Assembly: GCA_028681135.1 (NCBI GenBank)
Contig: JAQUJC010000028.1
Location: 1-40,211 of the forward strand
Length of the DNA stretch: 40,211 bases
Source of the DNA: Kiritimatiellia bacterium
Lineage (GTDB): Bacteria; Verrucomicrobiota; Kiritimatiellia; CAIQIC01; Lenti-01
Direction of reading: 5' to 3'
A program made the translations under genes and the position numbers. Positions within the stretch are counted from its first letter, which is position 1. Every line of letters begins with the position of its first letter. The notes under the pieces are model-generated. The model worked only from the letters and a program-made list of their open reading frames with translations, was not told where the DNA came from and ran no database searches. Shown here in pieces: positions 32,401 to 40,131 of the stretch.

Positions 32401-32597
32401 ACCTTGGTGACCATGCTCTCGACATCCTCGGCACTCACGCCTTCCCACGTCGTGACCACCGTGACGGTGGGCCGTTCGATTTCGGGCAGATAATCCACGG
32501 GCAATTGGGTCACCATCACCACCCCCATCACGAAGATGGCCAGGAAAAACATCAGCGTGGTGACGGGCTTTTGAACGCCCAGTTCTGGCAATTTCAT
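29481..32597 (-). CDS. RND (HAE1-type) efflux permease
   Basis: Inner-membrane proton-driven pump, 1038 aa, the usual 12-helix layout with two large periplasmic loops; GVQKPVTTLMFFLAIFVMGV is the first helix. In the proton-relay helix the usual Asp-Asp pair is Asp-Asn (GMVVDNAVVVLENI), as in a common subclass of these pumps. SFIGMILLVGVVVNNAIVLIDY is the matching helix in the second half. The RND signature PPSFSLILAIIFLW-like helix appears as TIPFSLILAIIFLWTMGW. It lies immediately after the adaptor gene (6 bp). Export substrate is not readable from sequence. Confidence 0.94.
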   Translation of the reverse strand: MKLPELGVQKPVTTLMFFLAIFVMGVVMVTQLPVDYLPEIERPTVTVVTTWEGVSAEDVESMVTKVVERSLGTVNGLEEMTSATIEGVSSVTCEFIWGTNLDEASNDIRSNLERIRQVLPDDADAPWLRKFNTSQIPIQFYGVTCDESLEALEEIVNNEVADPLKRLPGVGAVTLFGGLERQINIQLDPVRLAGYGLQFDRVAAALAEENVTLPAGNVKVGRLDYTIRVPGEFTAPEQIGEIVIRASGGALVRLRDVAEVADGFAEETRLSNVMGRRAIMMMIQKRSGANTVSTAREVTRELEENILPTLPRDIEIHQIFDTSETITQSISNVAMTIRWAFVFVVLTAFFFLRNVRSALIIALTIPFSLILAIIFLWTMGWTINIISLASLAIAMGMVVDNAVVVLENITTKVDKGMAPREAAMFGSEEVGMAISASTLTTIVVFVPLIFLEGEAGIMFKQLGGLLVATLTASLVCALWLTPMLGSRLLKAAAKRKKRRHITEAFHAWSEDWFDSIDAAYSRLLERALRWRWLVVLAALGIFASSVVLFMGLGSEYSPEDDNGRLTLRYQTPIGTRVEETAALGQRILDVALEEIGLENIQVYAWRCGEAGGWGQGGSHIGAVMMRLVPQTQRTRGLKEMGRAVADVVSQWPETQKFNVDTSQMGPGGGGKPIVIEVLGFDLDILQGVAEQVLEVVNTTPGTVDAEIGRDPGRPEIRVEIDRVKAAAHGLNVAQVASSVRTLFYGTTATMYRESDEEYDIVLRLDEPYRRTIEDIAQTEIVVPGGGRIRLDSVATIVERLGALQIDRRNQERMIQVTADVYGRSSGEVVRDLRQRLANEVPLPSGIGIHFGGTAEDQEESFRQMGLMLVLGIVLVYMVMASQFESLLDPFLILFSIPFAFTGVAISLTLLRLTVSIMSFIGMILLVGVVVNNAIVLIDYINLLRARGQRLAEAIIHAGRSRLRPVLITTMTTSLAMIPMILSRGEGAATWKPMAATIVGGLIFSMLVTLVLVPTLYSLAHSRTARKQEQAAAEKGVRV

Positions 32598-32603
32598 CGT
32601 CGG

Positions 32604-33743
32604 TTACTCCGCGGCTTCCGCGGCCGCCACGCGTTCGATCGGCGTGCCGTCTGTCAATTTGTTCTGGCCCATCACCACGTACTCTGTCCCTTCGGCCAGT
32701 CCTTCGGCTATTTCGATGAAAGCCCCATCGCGCAAGCCGGTTTTGACCGGTGTGGCCTGCGCCATCCCGTCCTCCACCGTAAATACCACATAGCGATCCA
32801 AAACCCGAATCACGGAAGAGGCGGGCACCACCAGAGCGCCGGGGCGGGCGGCCAGAGTCAACTTCGCGGTAGCATACATTCCTGGCCGCAGCGGCCAAGA
32901 GCCATTGGTCTTCGGATTGGGCAGGTGCACCTCCGCCCGCACCGTGCGCGTGGCCGGATTAGCCTCGGGGAACACCCGCGCCACGATGCAATTCATCTCA
33001 CGCCCAGGCCAGACATCTGTCGTCACCGCCACCTGGGTTTGGCCCTCCTCCAGCATAGGCAGCAGCCGCGCCGGAATCGCCAACATCAGCCGCAGCGGAT
33101 TCATTTGAGCAATCTTGACGATGGCCACCGCTGGCCCGACCATCGCCCCTGGATCCACCCGGCGTTCCATCACCACGCCATTCATCGGGGCGCGGATTCT
33201 GGTTTCACTCAAATTGACTTTGGCCAGATCAAGCTGCGCCTGGGCCTGGGCCAGAGCGGCCTTGGCGCTTTCATGCGCCGTCACGGCGGCATCCCGCGCC
33301 TGTTCGGTGGCCACTTCCTCGGCAAATAGCGCCTCCAAACGCTCACGTTCCCGCCCGCGGTCGGCCAGGGTCACGTCCGCCTGACGTGCCTGCGCCTCTG
33401 CCAGGGCTACGCGCGCCTCCAGCTCACGGCGATCGATTTCAGCCATCACCTGGCCACGCTGCACCTCGACGCCTTCGGTGATCGGGTCACCGGTCGGAAG
33501 TTCCAGCTTCTCCAGTCGGCCTTGCATCTTCGGATTCACCTCCACCGACACCGGCGACTCCAATTCACCCGTAAACAGCAGGACCTCGGAGATATCACGC
33601 CGTTCCACGAACGCCGTCCGTACCGGCACCGGACCTCGGGCCGCCTGTCGCCCGCTGTTCGGTTGCGCCGCTTTTTTCGAACAGCCAGACAACAGGCTCA
33701 GCGCCAGCGCCACGCCCAAGAAACTCATGAGTCGTTTTTTCAT
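32604..33743 (-). CDS. RND efflux periplasmic adaptor lipoprotein (MFP)
   Basis: Bridges the inner-membrane pump and TolC channel. 379 aa from the ATG giving MKKRLMSFLGVALALSLLSGC; GGAG lies seven bases upstream, so I reject the GTG four codons earlier. LSLLSGC is a lipobox with the lipidated Cys. Then the usual order: lipoyl half (VEVNPKMQGRLEKLELPTGD), helical hairpin (QARQADVTLADRGRERERLE and following), lipoyl half (LAKVNLSETRIRAPMNGVV), and a C-terminal barrel ending in ASSVIRVLDRYVVFTVEDG. Starts 14 bp after the TolC gene. Confidence 0.93.
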   Translation of the reverse strand: MKKRLMSFLGVALALSLLSGCSKKAAQPNSGRQAARGPVPVRTAFVERRDISEVLLFTGELESPVSVEVNPKMQGRLEKLELPTGDPITEGVEVQRGQVMAEIDRRELEARVALAEAQARQADVTLADRGRERERLEALFAEEVATEQARDAAVTAHESAKAALAQAQAQLDLAKVNLSETRIRAPMNGVVMERRVDPGAMVGPAVAIVKIAQMNPLRLMLAIPARLLPMLEEGQTQVAVTTDVWPGREMNCIVARVFPEANPATRTVRAEVHLPNPKTNGSWPLRPGMYATAKLTLAARPGALVVPASSVIRVLDRYVVFTVEDGMAQATPVKTGLRDGAFIEIAEGLAEGTEYVVMGQNKLTDGTPIERVAAAEAAE

Positions 33744-33756
33744 TGTGTTCTCCACT

Positions 33757-35232
33757 TTATTTAACCGGTCCCTCCGATGGCGGGTCCTGCGTCAATACCG
33801 GCATGGCGGGCAACGCGTCGGAAGACAGCAGGCCCATCGCCTGTTGCAACGCCACGCGCGCCATCACATGACTAAAAATAGACTGGTAATAGTTGGCGGA
33901 CGCCTTGGTCAGTGCCTGGCGCGCATCCATCACCTCGACCGGTGTATTTTGGCCCTCTTTCAGACCCGCTTCCACCAGCCGCAAGGCTTCTTGGGCCGTC
34001 TCCAGGTTCTGATTCTGCGAATGCGCAAATTCCTCTGCCGTCGTCAACGACAGCACCGCTTGACGGATTTCGCTGACAACCTTTTCCTCGGTATCCTGCA
34101 ACGCAATAGCCAACTGGCGTTCCTGGGCGCGCTCTTGAATCAGCGTGCCTCTCCGGTCGAGCCCGTCGAAGATGGGCAAGGTCACTTGAATACCCGCCTG
34201 CCATTCGTCGCCCCATTCCTCCCGCGAACTATCATGCGGATCGGGATTCGCCCACGACTGCGCAACATAGCCGGATACCTCCGGCCAATAGCGGCTTTTG
34301 GCCACCGCCACACTCTCGCCTTGCAGGCGCAACGCATACTCGGCCACCGCCAGGTCGGCGCGATTTTCCAGCGCAATTCGCACCGCCGACAGGAACGAGA
34401 TATCCTCCACCACCAGCGGCAGCTCGTCCACCAGCTCCGCCTCACTTTCCGGCGACGCCCCCATCAACCGGTAAAGCGCCGTATAGGCCACATCCTTGTC
34501 GTTGCGCGCCTGCAACACCTGTGCGCGAAAATTCGACACCTCGACCTGCGCCCGCAATTCGTCATAGTTCGACGCCATCCCCTGCCGCCGCCGCGCCTTG
34601 GCGTCGGCCAATTGCCGCTCGGCCGTTTCCAATGCCGTCTGGTTCACGCCCAGTAAATGCTCGCTGAGCACGGCCTGGTAGTAGGCGCGAATGGTTTCGC
34701 GCTGCACGGTTTCGGTCGCCGCCTGAATCACGGCGGCAGTCCACTCCTCATAGAGCTTGGCCGCCCGCAATGCGGCACCGATCCGCCCATTAAATAACGG
34801 CTGCGTCAGCCGCAGCCCCGCATTATATTGGTCCGCCGAGCGGACGATGAACTCGGTGCCAACCGGCAGCGTGGTCCTCTGCTCCTCATCCAGCCGCACA
34901 TAACCTGCAGTCAGATTCAGCGACGGCAGGGCTTCCGCATAGGACGCCACGATACGCCCGCGGGCGATCTCCCGCCCCTCCCGCTCCTGTTGCAACTCGC
35001 GATTATACCCCTGGGACAACGTCACGGCCTCCCACAGCAACAGCGGCCCCGACAAATACACGCCATGGGAGGTACTCACCTTCCGGCTCAGATCCTCTAG
35101 CCGCTGCGCCGCCGATTCCGCGCGGATGTCCCGCATCTGATCCGCATTCGGTACGCTGACGCAGCCCGCCGCCAGCATGAGCGCCAGCGACACCACCGCC
35201 CCCCCGCCCCATCTGATTTCATTCATCATCAT
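33757..35232 (-). CDS. TolC-family outer-membrane efflux lipoprotein
   Basis: Outer-membrane channel of the tripartite pump. From the ATG at 35232 (GAGAAGG ends six bases before it) it is 491 aa: signal peptide with lipobox LMLAAGC, then two OEP repeats, each with a long coiled-coil pair (AVIQAATETVQRETIRAYYQ; EERAQERQLAIALQDTEEKV region) and barrel strands LRLTQPLF and VTLPIFDG. A cluster of ATGs precedes it, so the exact start is uncertain by a few codons; a GTG at 35247 is also possible. Followed by its adaptor and pump. Confidence 0.9.
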   Translation of the reverse strand: MMMNEIRWGGGAVVSLALMLAAGCVSVPNADQMRDIRAESAAQRLEDLSRKVSTSHGVYLSGPLLLWEAVTLSQGYNRELQQEREGREIARGRIVASYAEALPSLNLTAGYVRLDEEQRTTLPVGTEFIVRSADQYNAGLRLTQPLFNGRIGAALRAAKLYEEWTAAVIQAATETVQRETIRAYYQAVLSEHLLGVNQTALETAERQLADAKARRRQGMASNYDELRAQVEVSNFRAQVLQARNDKDVAYTALYRLMGASPESEAELVDELPLVVEDISFLSAVRIALENRADLAVAEYALRLQGESVAVAKSRYWPEVSGYVAQSWANPDPHDSSREEWGDEWQAGIQVTLPIFDGLDRRGTLIQERAQERQLAIALQDTEEKVVSEIRQAVLSLTTAEEFAHSQNQNLETAQEALRLVEAGLKEGQNTPVEVMDARQALTKASANYYQSIFSHVMARVALQQAMGLLSSDALPAMPVLTQDPPSEGPVK

Positions 35233-35273
35233 CGTCATCCTTCTCACGTCTGTCGTTGGCCGGTCTCAGTGAG

Positions 35274-36245
35274 TTACAGCACTGCCGTCAACATCGCTGG
35301 ATTTTTCAAGTCGTCCTCGAATAATCGGCTTAATTCACGCCAAACCGGCCCCGGTTTGCCATCGCCCACGGTCCGCCCGGCAAACTCCCTGACCGCCGTC
35401 ACATGCGGACTCGTGCCAAACACCAACATTTCCGCCGCCTGCTCCAGCTCGGCCAGCGGCACATTGGCCTCCTCCACCCCGGCCAGCAGACCGGCGGGCA
35501 CCAATTGCTCTCGCGCCAGACGCATCACGCGCAGCATGGTCGTGCCCATCAAAATATGATCCGGCCGCGGCACCTTCAAAATACCCTCCGCAGTCACGAC
35601 CCCGAAATTCTCGGTTTGCAATTCGGTCATGTAGCCCTCCTGATCAAACCCCAGGATAAAATCCACCCCGGCATCCACCGCCTGCTTCTTCATCAACACA
35701 TTGGACAGATAATTCACACTTTTGACCTGCGAAAACGCCCCCCCCCCGCTTGGCCCACCACTCACCCCCACCGTGGCTCCTTGCGGATTCGTCGCCATGA
35801 ACGGCGGGGGCAGCCGAATCGCCAGCACCATCAGCAGCGGCTCCGGACATTCATAGGGATTGGTCGAATGCCCGCCGGGCCCCCGCGACACAAAAATACG
35901 AATCAGTGCATCCCGTCGCCCCGCCGCCTTCAGCACCTCGCCCAGAATCCGCCGGATGTCCTCACGGCTCCACCGCATCTTCAACGCGATGGCATTGGCA
36001 CCATTTTCCAGCCGCGCCACATGTGCATCCAAATTATAAACCGCCCCATCAACGCACTTGAACGTCTCAAACAAGCCATCGCCCCGGTGCACCATATGGT
36101 CATCCACCGGCACGACCATCAGGTTCGGCTCGGTGGTAATGGCATCCCACCAGCTCGAATACATCGCATAATAGTCCGCCTGATACGCCGGCCGGTGCGC
36201 CCGGCAGAACGCCTCGAAATCGCTAATCCCAAAAGTTGTTTTCAT
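35274..36245 (-). CDS. Class IV aminotransferase (branched-chain/D-amino acid type)
   Basis: PLP fold-IV enzyme, 323 aa from MKTTFGISDFEAFCRAHRPA; a frame open 57 bases further upstream overlaps rpoN and is unlikely. Motifs: VHRGDGLFETFKCVDG near the N-terminus, the PLP lysine in FSQVKSVNYLSNVLMKK, and MTELQTENFGVV with the cofactor-binding Glu. VFGTSPHVTAVREFAGRTVG closes the active site. It could be an ilvE-like or D-amino acid aminotransferase; substrate not readable. A run of ten C (35738-35747) codes for the glycines of SGGPSGGGAF. It lies 16 bp after rpoN and 27-41 bp before the TolC gene, so it probably shares their transcript. Confidence 0.88.
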   Translation of the reverse strand: MKTTFGISDFEAFCRAHRPAYQADYYAMYSSWWDAITTEPNLMVVPVDDHMVHRGDGLFETFKCVDGAVYNLDAHVARLENGANAIALKMRWSREDIRRILGEVLKAAGRRDALIRIFVSRGPGGHSTNPYECPEPLLMVLAIRLPPPFMATNPQGATVGVSGGPSGGGAFSQVKSVNYLSNVLMKKQAVDAGVDFILGFDQEGYMTELQTENFGVVTAEGILKVPRPDHILMGTTMLRVMRLAREQLVPAGLLAGVEEANVPLAELEQAAEMLVFGTSPHVTAVREFAGRTVGDGKPGPVWRELSRLFEDDLKNPAMLTAVL

Positions 36246-36261
36246 CCTCTTCGTCTCGTCC

Positions 36262-37710
36262 TCATTTGCGCTTGTGCGCCGGTGGCAGCCCCAGTTGCTC
36301 ACGATACTTCGCGACCGTCCGCCGGGCCACCTGAATTCCCTGGGTCTTCAGCTTGTCTGCGATGGCCTGATCGGACAGCGGTCGGCGCACATCCTCGCGC
36401 TCAATGATCTGGGCCACCGCCTCCTTGACCGCTTCCGTCGAGATGCTCCCACCGTCCGCCTTCGGCAGCCCAGTCGTAAAGAAAAATCGCAGCTCGAACA
36501 CCCCCTGCGGTGTCCGCACATACTTGCCCGACACGGCACGGCCCACCGTCGTCTCATGTACCCCCAGCTCGTCCGCCAGCGATCCCATCGTCATCGGCTT
36601 CAGCTTCGATATCCCCTGCTCGAAAAAGTCTTCCTGCGCCACCGCAATCGCTTCGGCAATCTTGCGGATCGTTTTTCCCCGTTGGACCAGACTATCCATA
36701 ATGAACTTGCCCGAACGAATTTTTTCCGCGAGGTACTTGCGCGCCTCCTCTGCCGTCGCCGGGTCTTCCAGCATGGACTCGTATTCCGCGCTGATGCGCA
36801 GTCGCGGCAGCGCCTCCCGCCGCATCTCCACCTCATAGCCCCCCCCCGGTGCCTGCCGGATTTCCGCCTCCGGCGTCACATAGACCGCTGGCGGCGCCGA
36901 AAATTGAGCACCTGGTTTCGGGTCCAGCGACTCAATCCGCTTTATGGCCTCCGCCACCTCCCCCACGGGCACTTTCAACGCCTTCGCCAAGTCCGCCGGA
37001 GTCGCCTCCCCCAGGGCCTCCAGATGCGCCTCCACCAGCCGCACCGCCAGCGAACGGTCGCCGCATCCCGCCCGCCGCAACTGAATCAGCAGGCATTCTC
37101 TCAGGTCCCGCGCGGCCACCCCTGCGGGCTCAAACTCCTGCACCACGGCCAGGGCTTCGTCCACAACCGCCGCATCCACCCCCGCGTCGCGCGCAATTTC
37201 GTCCAGCGCCGCCGCCAGCCAGCCGTTCTCATCGACATTGCCAATAATGTATTCCCCCGCCTGCTTTGCCGACTCCGCCAAGCCCGATTCGTTCAACTGC
37301 TCCGCCAGGTGCGCGTGCAGCGATGGCGGGGCTGTGATCGAATCCAAGAAGTATTGCCGTTTTTCTTCTGCCGCCGGCGTCGGTGGCGGCAGCCCCGGCG
37401 CGGCATCCATCGGCCGCGGCTCGAGCATTTTCTCCAATGCATCGATCTCCCGCCCATAATCATCCGGCTCGTAATCGTTCTCCCGGTCCACATCATTAAA
37501 GGTCGCCGCCGTCAGCGGCTCCGCCACCGGCAATTGCGCCTGCCCATCGCCCACCTTCTCCTCCAACGCCGGATTCTGCTCCAATTCCGCCCGCACCATC
37601 TCGCGCAACTCCGGCCAGGGCACCTGCAAAAACGTCAATGCCTGCATCATGCGCGGCGCCAGCTTCATCTCCTGGCGCATCTGCTGATTCTGTGACAATC
37701 TGGCTTTCAT
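36262..37710 (-). CDS. rpoN: RNA polymerase sigma-54 factor
   Basis: 482 aa, all parts of RpoN present. The N-terminal activator-responsive region is Q/L-rich (LSQNQQMRQEMKLAPRMMQALTFLQVPWPELREMVRAELE). An acidic middle region and the core-binding domain follow (residues about 120-330), with the helix-turn-helix near MTMGSLADELGVHETTVGRAVSGKYV. The RpoN box ARRTVAKYRE, which reads the -24 element, is near residue 463. It is the first gene of the minus-strand run; its promoter should be in 37711-37790. Confidence 0.96.
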   Translation of the reverse strand: MKARLSQNQQMRQEMKLAPRMMQALTFLQVPWPELREMVRAELEQNPALEEKVGDGQAQLPVAEPLTAATFNDVDRENDYEPDDYGREIDALEKMLEPRPMDAAPGLPPPTPAAEEKRQYFLDSITAPPSLHAHLAEQLNESGLAESAKQAGEYIIGNVDENGWLAAALDEIARDAGVDAAVVDEALAVVQEFEPAGVAARDLRECLLIQLRRAGCGDRSLAVRLVEAHLEALGEATPADLAKALKVPVGEVAEAIKRIESLDPKPGAQFSAPPAVYVTPEAEIRQAPGGGYEVEMRREALPRLRISAEYESMLEDPATAEEARKYLAEKIRSGKFIMDSLVQRGKTIRKIAEAIAVAQEDFFEQGISKLKPMTMGSLADELGVHETTVGRAVSGKYVRTPQGVFELRFFFTTGLPKADGGSISTEAVKEAVAQIIEREDVRRPLSDQAIADKLKTQGIQVARRTVAKYREQLGLPPAHKRK

Positions 37711-37950
37711 AGCCCCCCTACTCTACTCGAACCCCCCGGCTCCTGCACACCCCAAAGCATGAAACCACTGGAAGCATTGGGGTCAGCCCTTAAAATATGA
37801 ATCTACGTCGACGGCTTGCAGTGGGGCCCTATAAATCAGGCTTGTTCGCTGTTGAGAGGTCTGTCTCCGTCTTCCCCCCTTGAAAAGTGGATATTGGACC
37901 CAGCCTTCGGCTTGGTAAGTACTGACTATTCCTACCCTGGCGGTGCCGTG
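37711..37950. other. 240-bp spacer between rpoN and dus
   Basis: Contains the fourth GGGGTCAGCCCTT copy (37779-37791), and a hairpin of the CCAGCC/GGCTTGG kind (about 37899-37915) downstream of dus that lacks a T tract. I see no gene. Confidence 0.5.
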
Positions 37951-38994
37951 CTACCCCTTTCGTCCCGTGGCCAGCACGGCATCCACCCGCCCCAACAGCG
38001 TCGCGGCATCCACCCGCTCTTCGAGCGTCCGTGCCAGTTCACCAAACCCCTTAAATCCCCGCAGATAGCGCACCAGATGCGGCCGCATCACCAGGCACGC
38101 GGTCAGCTCCGCGCCCAGTTTCAGCTCTTTTGCCCCGCGCCGCGCCATCAAGTCCAGTGCCCGCCGCAGGTGTTGATGAATCATCGCGCGCACCTCATCT
38201 ACATCCGGCAGCCGCGGTTCGCGCCCGGCGGCCCGATCGCGGATATCCCGGAACAGCCACGGATTTCCCAGCGTCACGCGGCCGATCATGACGCCATCCA
38301 CCCCCGTTTCGGCCACCATCCGGAAGACATCGGCGGCTGTCTTCACGCCCCCATTCCCGATCACCGGCACCTTACGCGTCCGCTTCACCTCCGCGATCAA
38401 GTCCCAGTTCGACGGTCCGGAATGCCGCACCGCCGCCACCCGCCCATGCAGAAAGATGGCGGCGGCCCCCGCCGCCTCCACCCCCGCGGTGGTTTCAAGC
38501 ACATTGATCGTATCTGCGTTCCAGCCCAGACGCGTCTTGAGCGTCACTGGCAGCCGCCCCGCCACCGCCGCCACCACCTGGCGCGTAATCTCGGCCATTT
38601 TTGCCGGCTGGCGCATCAGCCCTGCGCCGTCGCCGCGATTACGGATTTTCGGCATGGGACAGCCCGCATTGATGTCGAGGAAATCGAACACCCCCTGCCC
38701 TGCTATCCAATCCGCTGCTGCCGCCATCACCCCCGCGTCGGAGCCATACAATTGCGCCCCGAGCGGATGCTCGTCGCCCCACCGCTCCAGCACCCGTGCC
38801 GTCCGCGTGCGGTTGCGCATCAGCCCCTGCGAACTCACCATCTCCGTCACCACCGCCCCGCAGCCTTGCTCCAGGCACAGCGACCGGAATGCCCCATCCG
38901 TATACCCCGCCATCGGGGCCAAAAATACCGGCCACTCCACTCGGAGTGACCCCATTTGCAGCGGTTGGAGCTGGAATGCGGACATGCGCATCAT
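37951..38994 (-). CDS. tRNA-dihydrouridine synthase
   Basis: Reduces uridines to dihydrouridine in tRNA D-loops with FMN and NADPH. Motifs: VFLAPMAGYTDGAFRSLCLE near the start, NAGCPMPKIRNRGDGAGLM with the catalytic cysteine, then PVIGNGGVKTAADVF and GVMIGRVTLGNPWLF of the TIM barrel. About 347 aa from the ATG at 38994; ATGs at 38991 and 38985 are equally possible. The open frame runs on to 39063 through array 3, and the extra residues (MRHFSIAWKKHEKLFHSVEK) are a translation of the palindromes, not real protein. Which of DusA/B/C-type it is cannot be settled here. Confidence 0.92.
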   Translation of the reverse strand: MMRMSAFQLQPLQMGSLRVEWPVFLAPMAGYTDGAFRSLCLEQGCGAVVTEMVSSQGLMRNRTRTARVLERWGDEHPLGAQLYGSDAGVMAAAADWIAGQGVFDFLDINAGCPMPKIRNRGDGAGLMRQPAKMAEITRQVVAAVAGRLPVTLKTRLGWNADTINVLETTAGVEAAGAAAIFLHGRVAAVRHSGPSNWDLIAEVKRTRKVPVIGNGGVKTAADVFRMVAETGVDGVMIGRVTLGNPWLFRDIRDRAAGREPRLPDVDEVRAMIHQHLRRALDLMARRGAKELKLGAELTACLVMRPHLVRYLRGFKGFGELARTLEERVDAATLLGRVDAVLATGRKG

Positions 38995-39004
38995 CCTACG
39001 GCAC

Positions 39005-39107
39005 TTTTCCACACTATGGAAAAGTTTTTCGTGCTTTTTCCACGCTATGGAAAAATGTCGCACGTTTTTTCCACGCTATGGAAAACTATTTTCCACAGTG
39101 TGGAAAA
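39005..39107. repeat. Phased palindrome array 3 (31, 31, 22-bp spacing)
   Basis: Four 19-bp units: TTTTCCACACTATGGAAAA (39005-39023), TTTTCCACGCTATGGAAAA (39036-39054 and 39067-39085) and the symmetric TTTTCCACAGTGTGGAAAA (39089-39107). Steps between the CC dinucleotides (39009, 39040, 39071, 39093) are 31, 31 and 22. It fills the gap between the deacetylase and dus, 10 bp from the dus start. Same left-to-right order as in arrays 1 and 2. Confidence 0.9.
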
Positions 39108-39144
39108 CGGTGGTGGTTTCCCCCGTGGGCTCGCCCGTCCTTTT

Positions 39145-40131
39145 TTACGCCCGCGGGCGGCGGTAAGTCTTACGCAACAGGCCGGCCAGCAGGGGATTTC
39201 TTGCGCGGCGCAGTCGCTGCTTGAGTTCACGGCAATCCACCCCCCCCTGCATCCGGACGCGGCGCATTGCAAATATGGGCGTCCCGGGGCGGTTGGCTCC
39301 GCAGTCCATCGACAGCGCGGCCTCATAGCCGGCTAATAGCGCGGACTCGATGGCGACATCATCGTATTCCCCCCAGGGCCAACTCATCGCCCGCGAGGGC
39401 GTGCCCGTGATCTCTTCCAGGCGTTCGCGGCACAGGGTGAATTCGTTGAGACAAAACTCGATCCGCTCGCTGGTGGTGCGCTCGATCAGGCGGCTATCGA
39501 GCAGAACATCGGTGGAGGCCGGCCAGAATCCGTTATGGGCATAGGCCGATCCGCTGGGATACATGGGCAGTCCGTCGCGCATCTCCAGGTAAATCCCGCG
39601 GACCCCGGGATGCATGTCGCCGGGATCGCGCTCGATGGGTTGGTCCGACCGGAAACACGCCTGATGCGTGTGGGTGTGCCCGAACAGTCCGTGCCCCTGC
39701 TCCTCGACCAGCGCGCGCAGCTCGGTGCGATTCATGAAGGCGCTCGGATCGTTGCGTTCGATGGCGCGGTCCCAGGCGTCACGCGCCACGGGCAAGCCGC
39801 GCAAATCGGTGCCTGGCGTGGTGGCATCGGGATGCATGGGGCCATCGTGCAGATAGGCGGTGGCGACGCCAAAGGACGCGCACACGCCAAATTTTTTCAG
39901 CAAGGGCGCCGCATGCACCCAGTTGTCGAGATAGCAATCGTCGAAGGTCAGCACATACGACTGCGGTGGGGGGCGGGGGGCGCCCTTGACATAGTCAATG
40001 GCCTGGTCCAGCGGCAGGCTGTGCCACTCGTGCGTCGTCAACCACTCGAGATGCGACGCAAACTCCTCCGGGGTGATGCCGCACACCGGTGAAATATTGC
40101 GGTAGCACAAGATGGGCACGCTAGGATTCAT
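39145..40131 (-). CDS. Polysaccharide deacetylase family protein
   Basis: 328 aa. NodB-fold carbohydrate esterase: VLTFDDCYLDNW is motif 1 with the catalytic/metal Asp pair, and GHTHTHQACF carries the metal-binding histidines (H-T-H-T-H). MSWPWGEYDD is the motif 3 equivalent. No signal peptide is seen at the N-terminus (MNPSVPILCYRNISPVCGIT), which is hydrophilic, so it probably acts in the cytoplasm or on a lipid-linked sugar. The substrate is not readable. The ATG at 40131 is clear. It precedes dus on the minus strand, with array 3 in between. Confidence 0.88.
   Translation of the reverse strand: MNPSVPILCYRNISPVCGITPEEFASHLEWLTTHEWHSLPLDQAIDYVKGAPRPPPQSYVLTFDDCYLDNWVHAAPLLKKFGVCASFGVATAYLHDGPMHPDATTPGTDLRGLPVARDAWDRAIERNDPSAFMNRTELRALVEEQGHGLFGHTHTHQACFRSDQPIERDPGDMHPGVRGIYLEMRDGLPMYPSGSAYAHNGFWPASTDVLLDSRLIERTTSERIEFCLNEFTLCRERLEEITGTPSRAMSWPWGEYDDVAIESALLAGYEAALSMDCGANRPGTPIFAMRRVRMQGGVDCRELKQRLRRARNPLLAGLLRKTYRRPRA

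Noticed and set aside
36274-37695. 473-aa open frame opposite rpoN, and 451-aa frame opposite rpsA (15957-17312)
   Set aside because: Both mirror well-supported genes and have low-complexity Arg/His/Leu content.
39005-39107. 31-bp periodicity resembling a mini-CRISPR
   Set aside because: The 19-bp units are palindromic and vary, spacers are 12 bases and the final step is 22; no cas gene is present.
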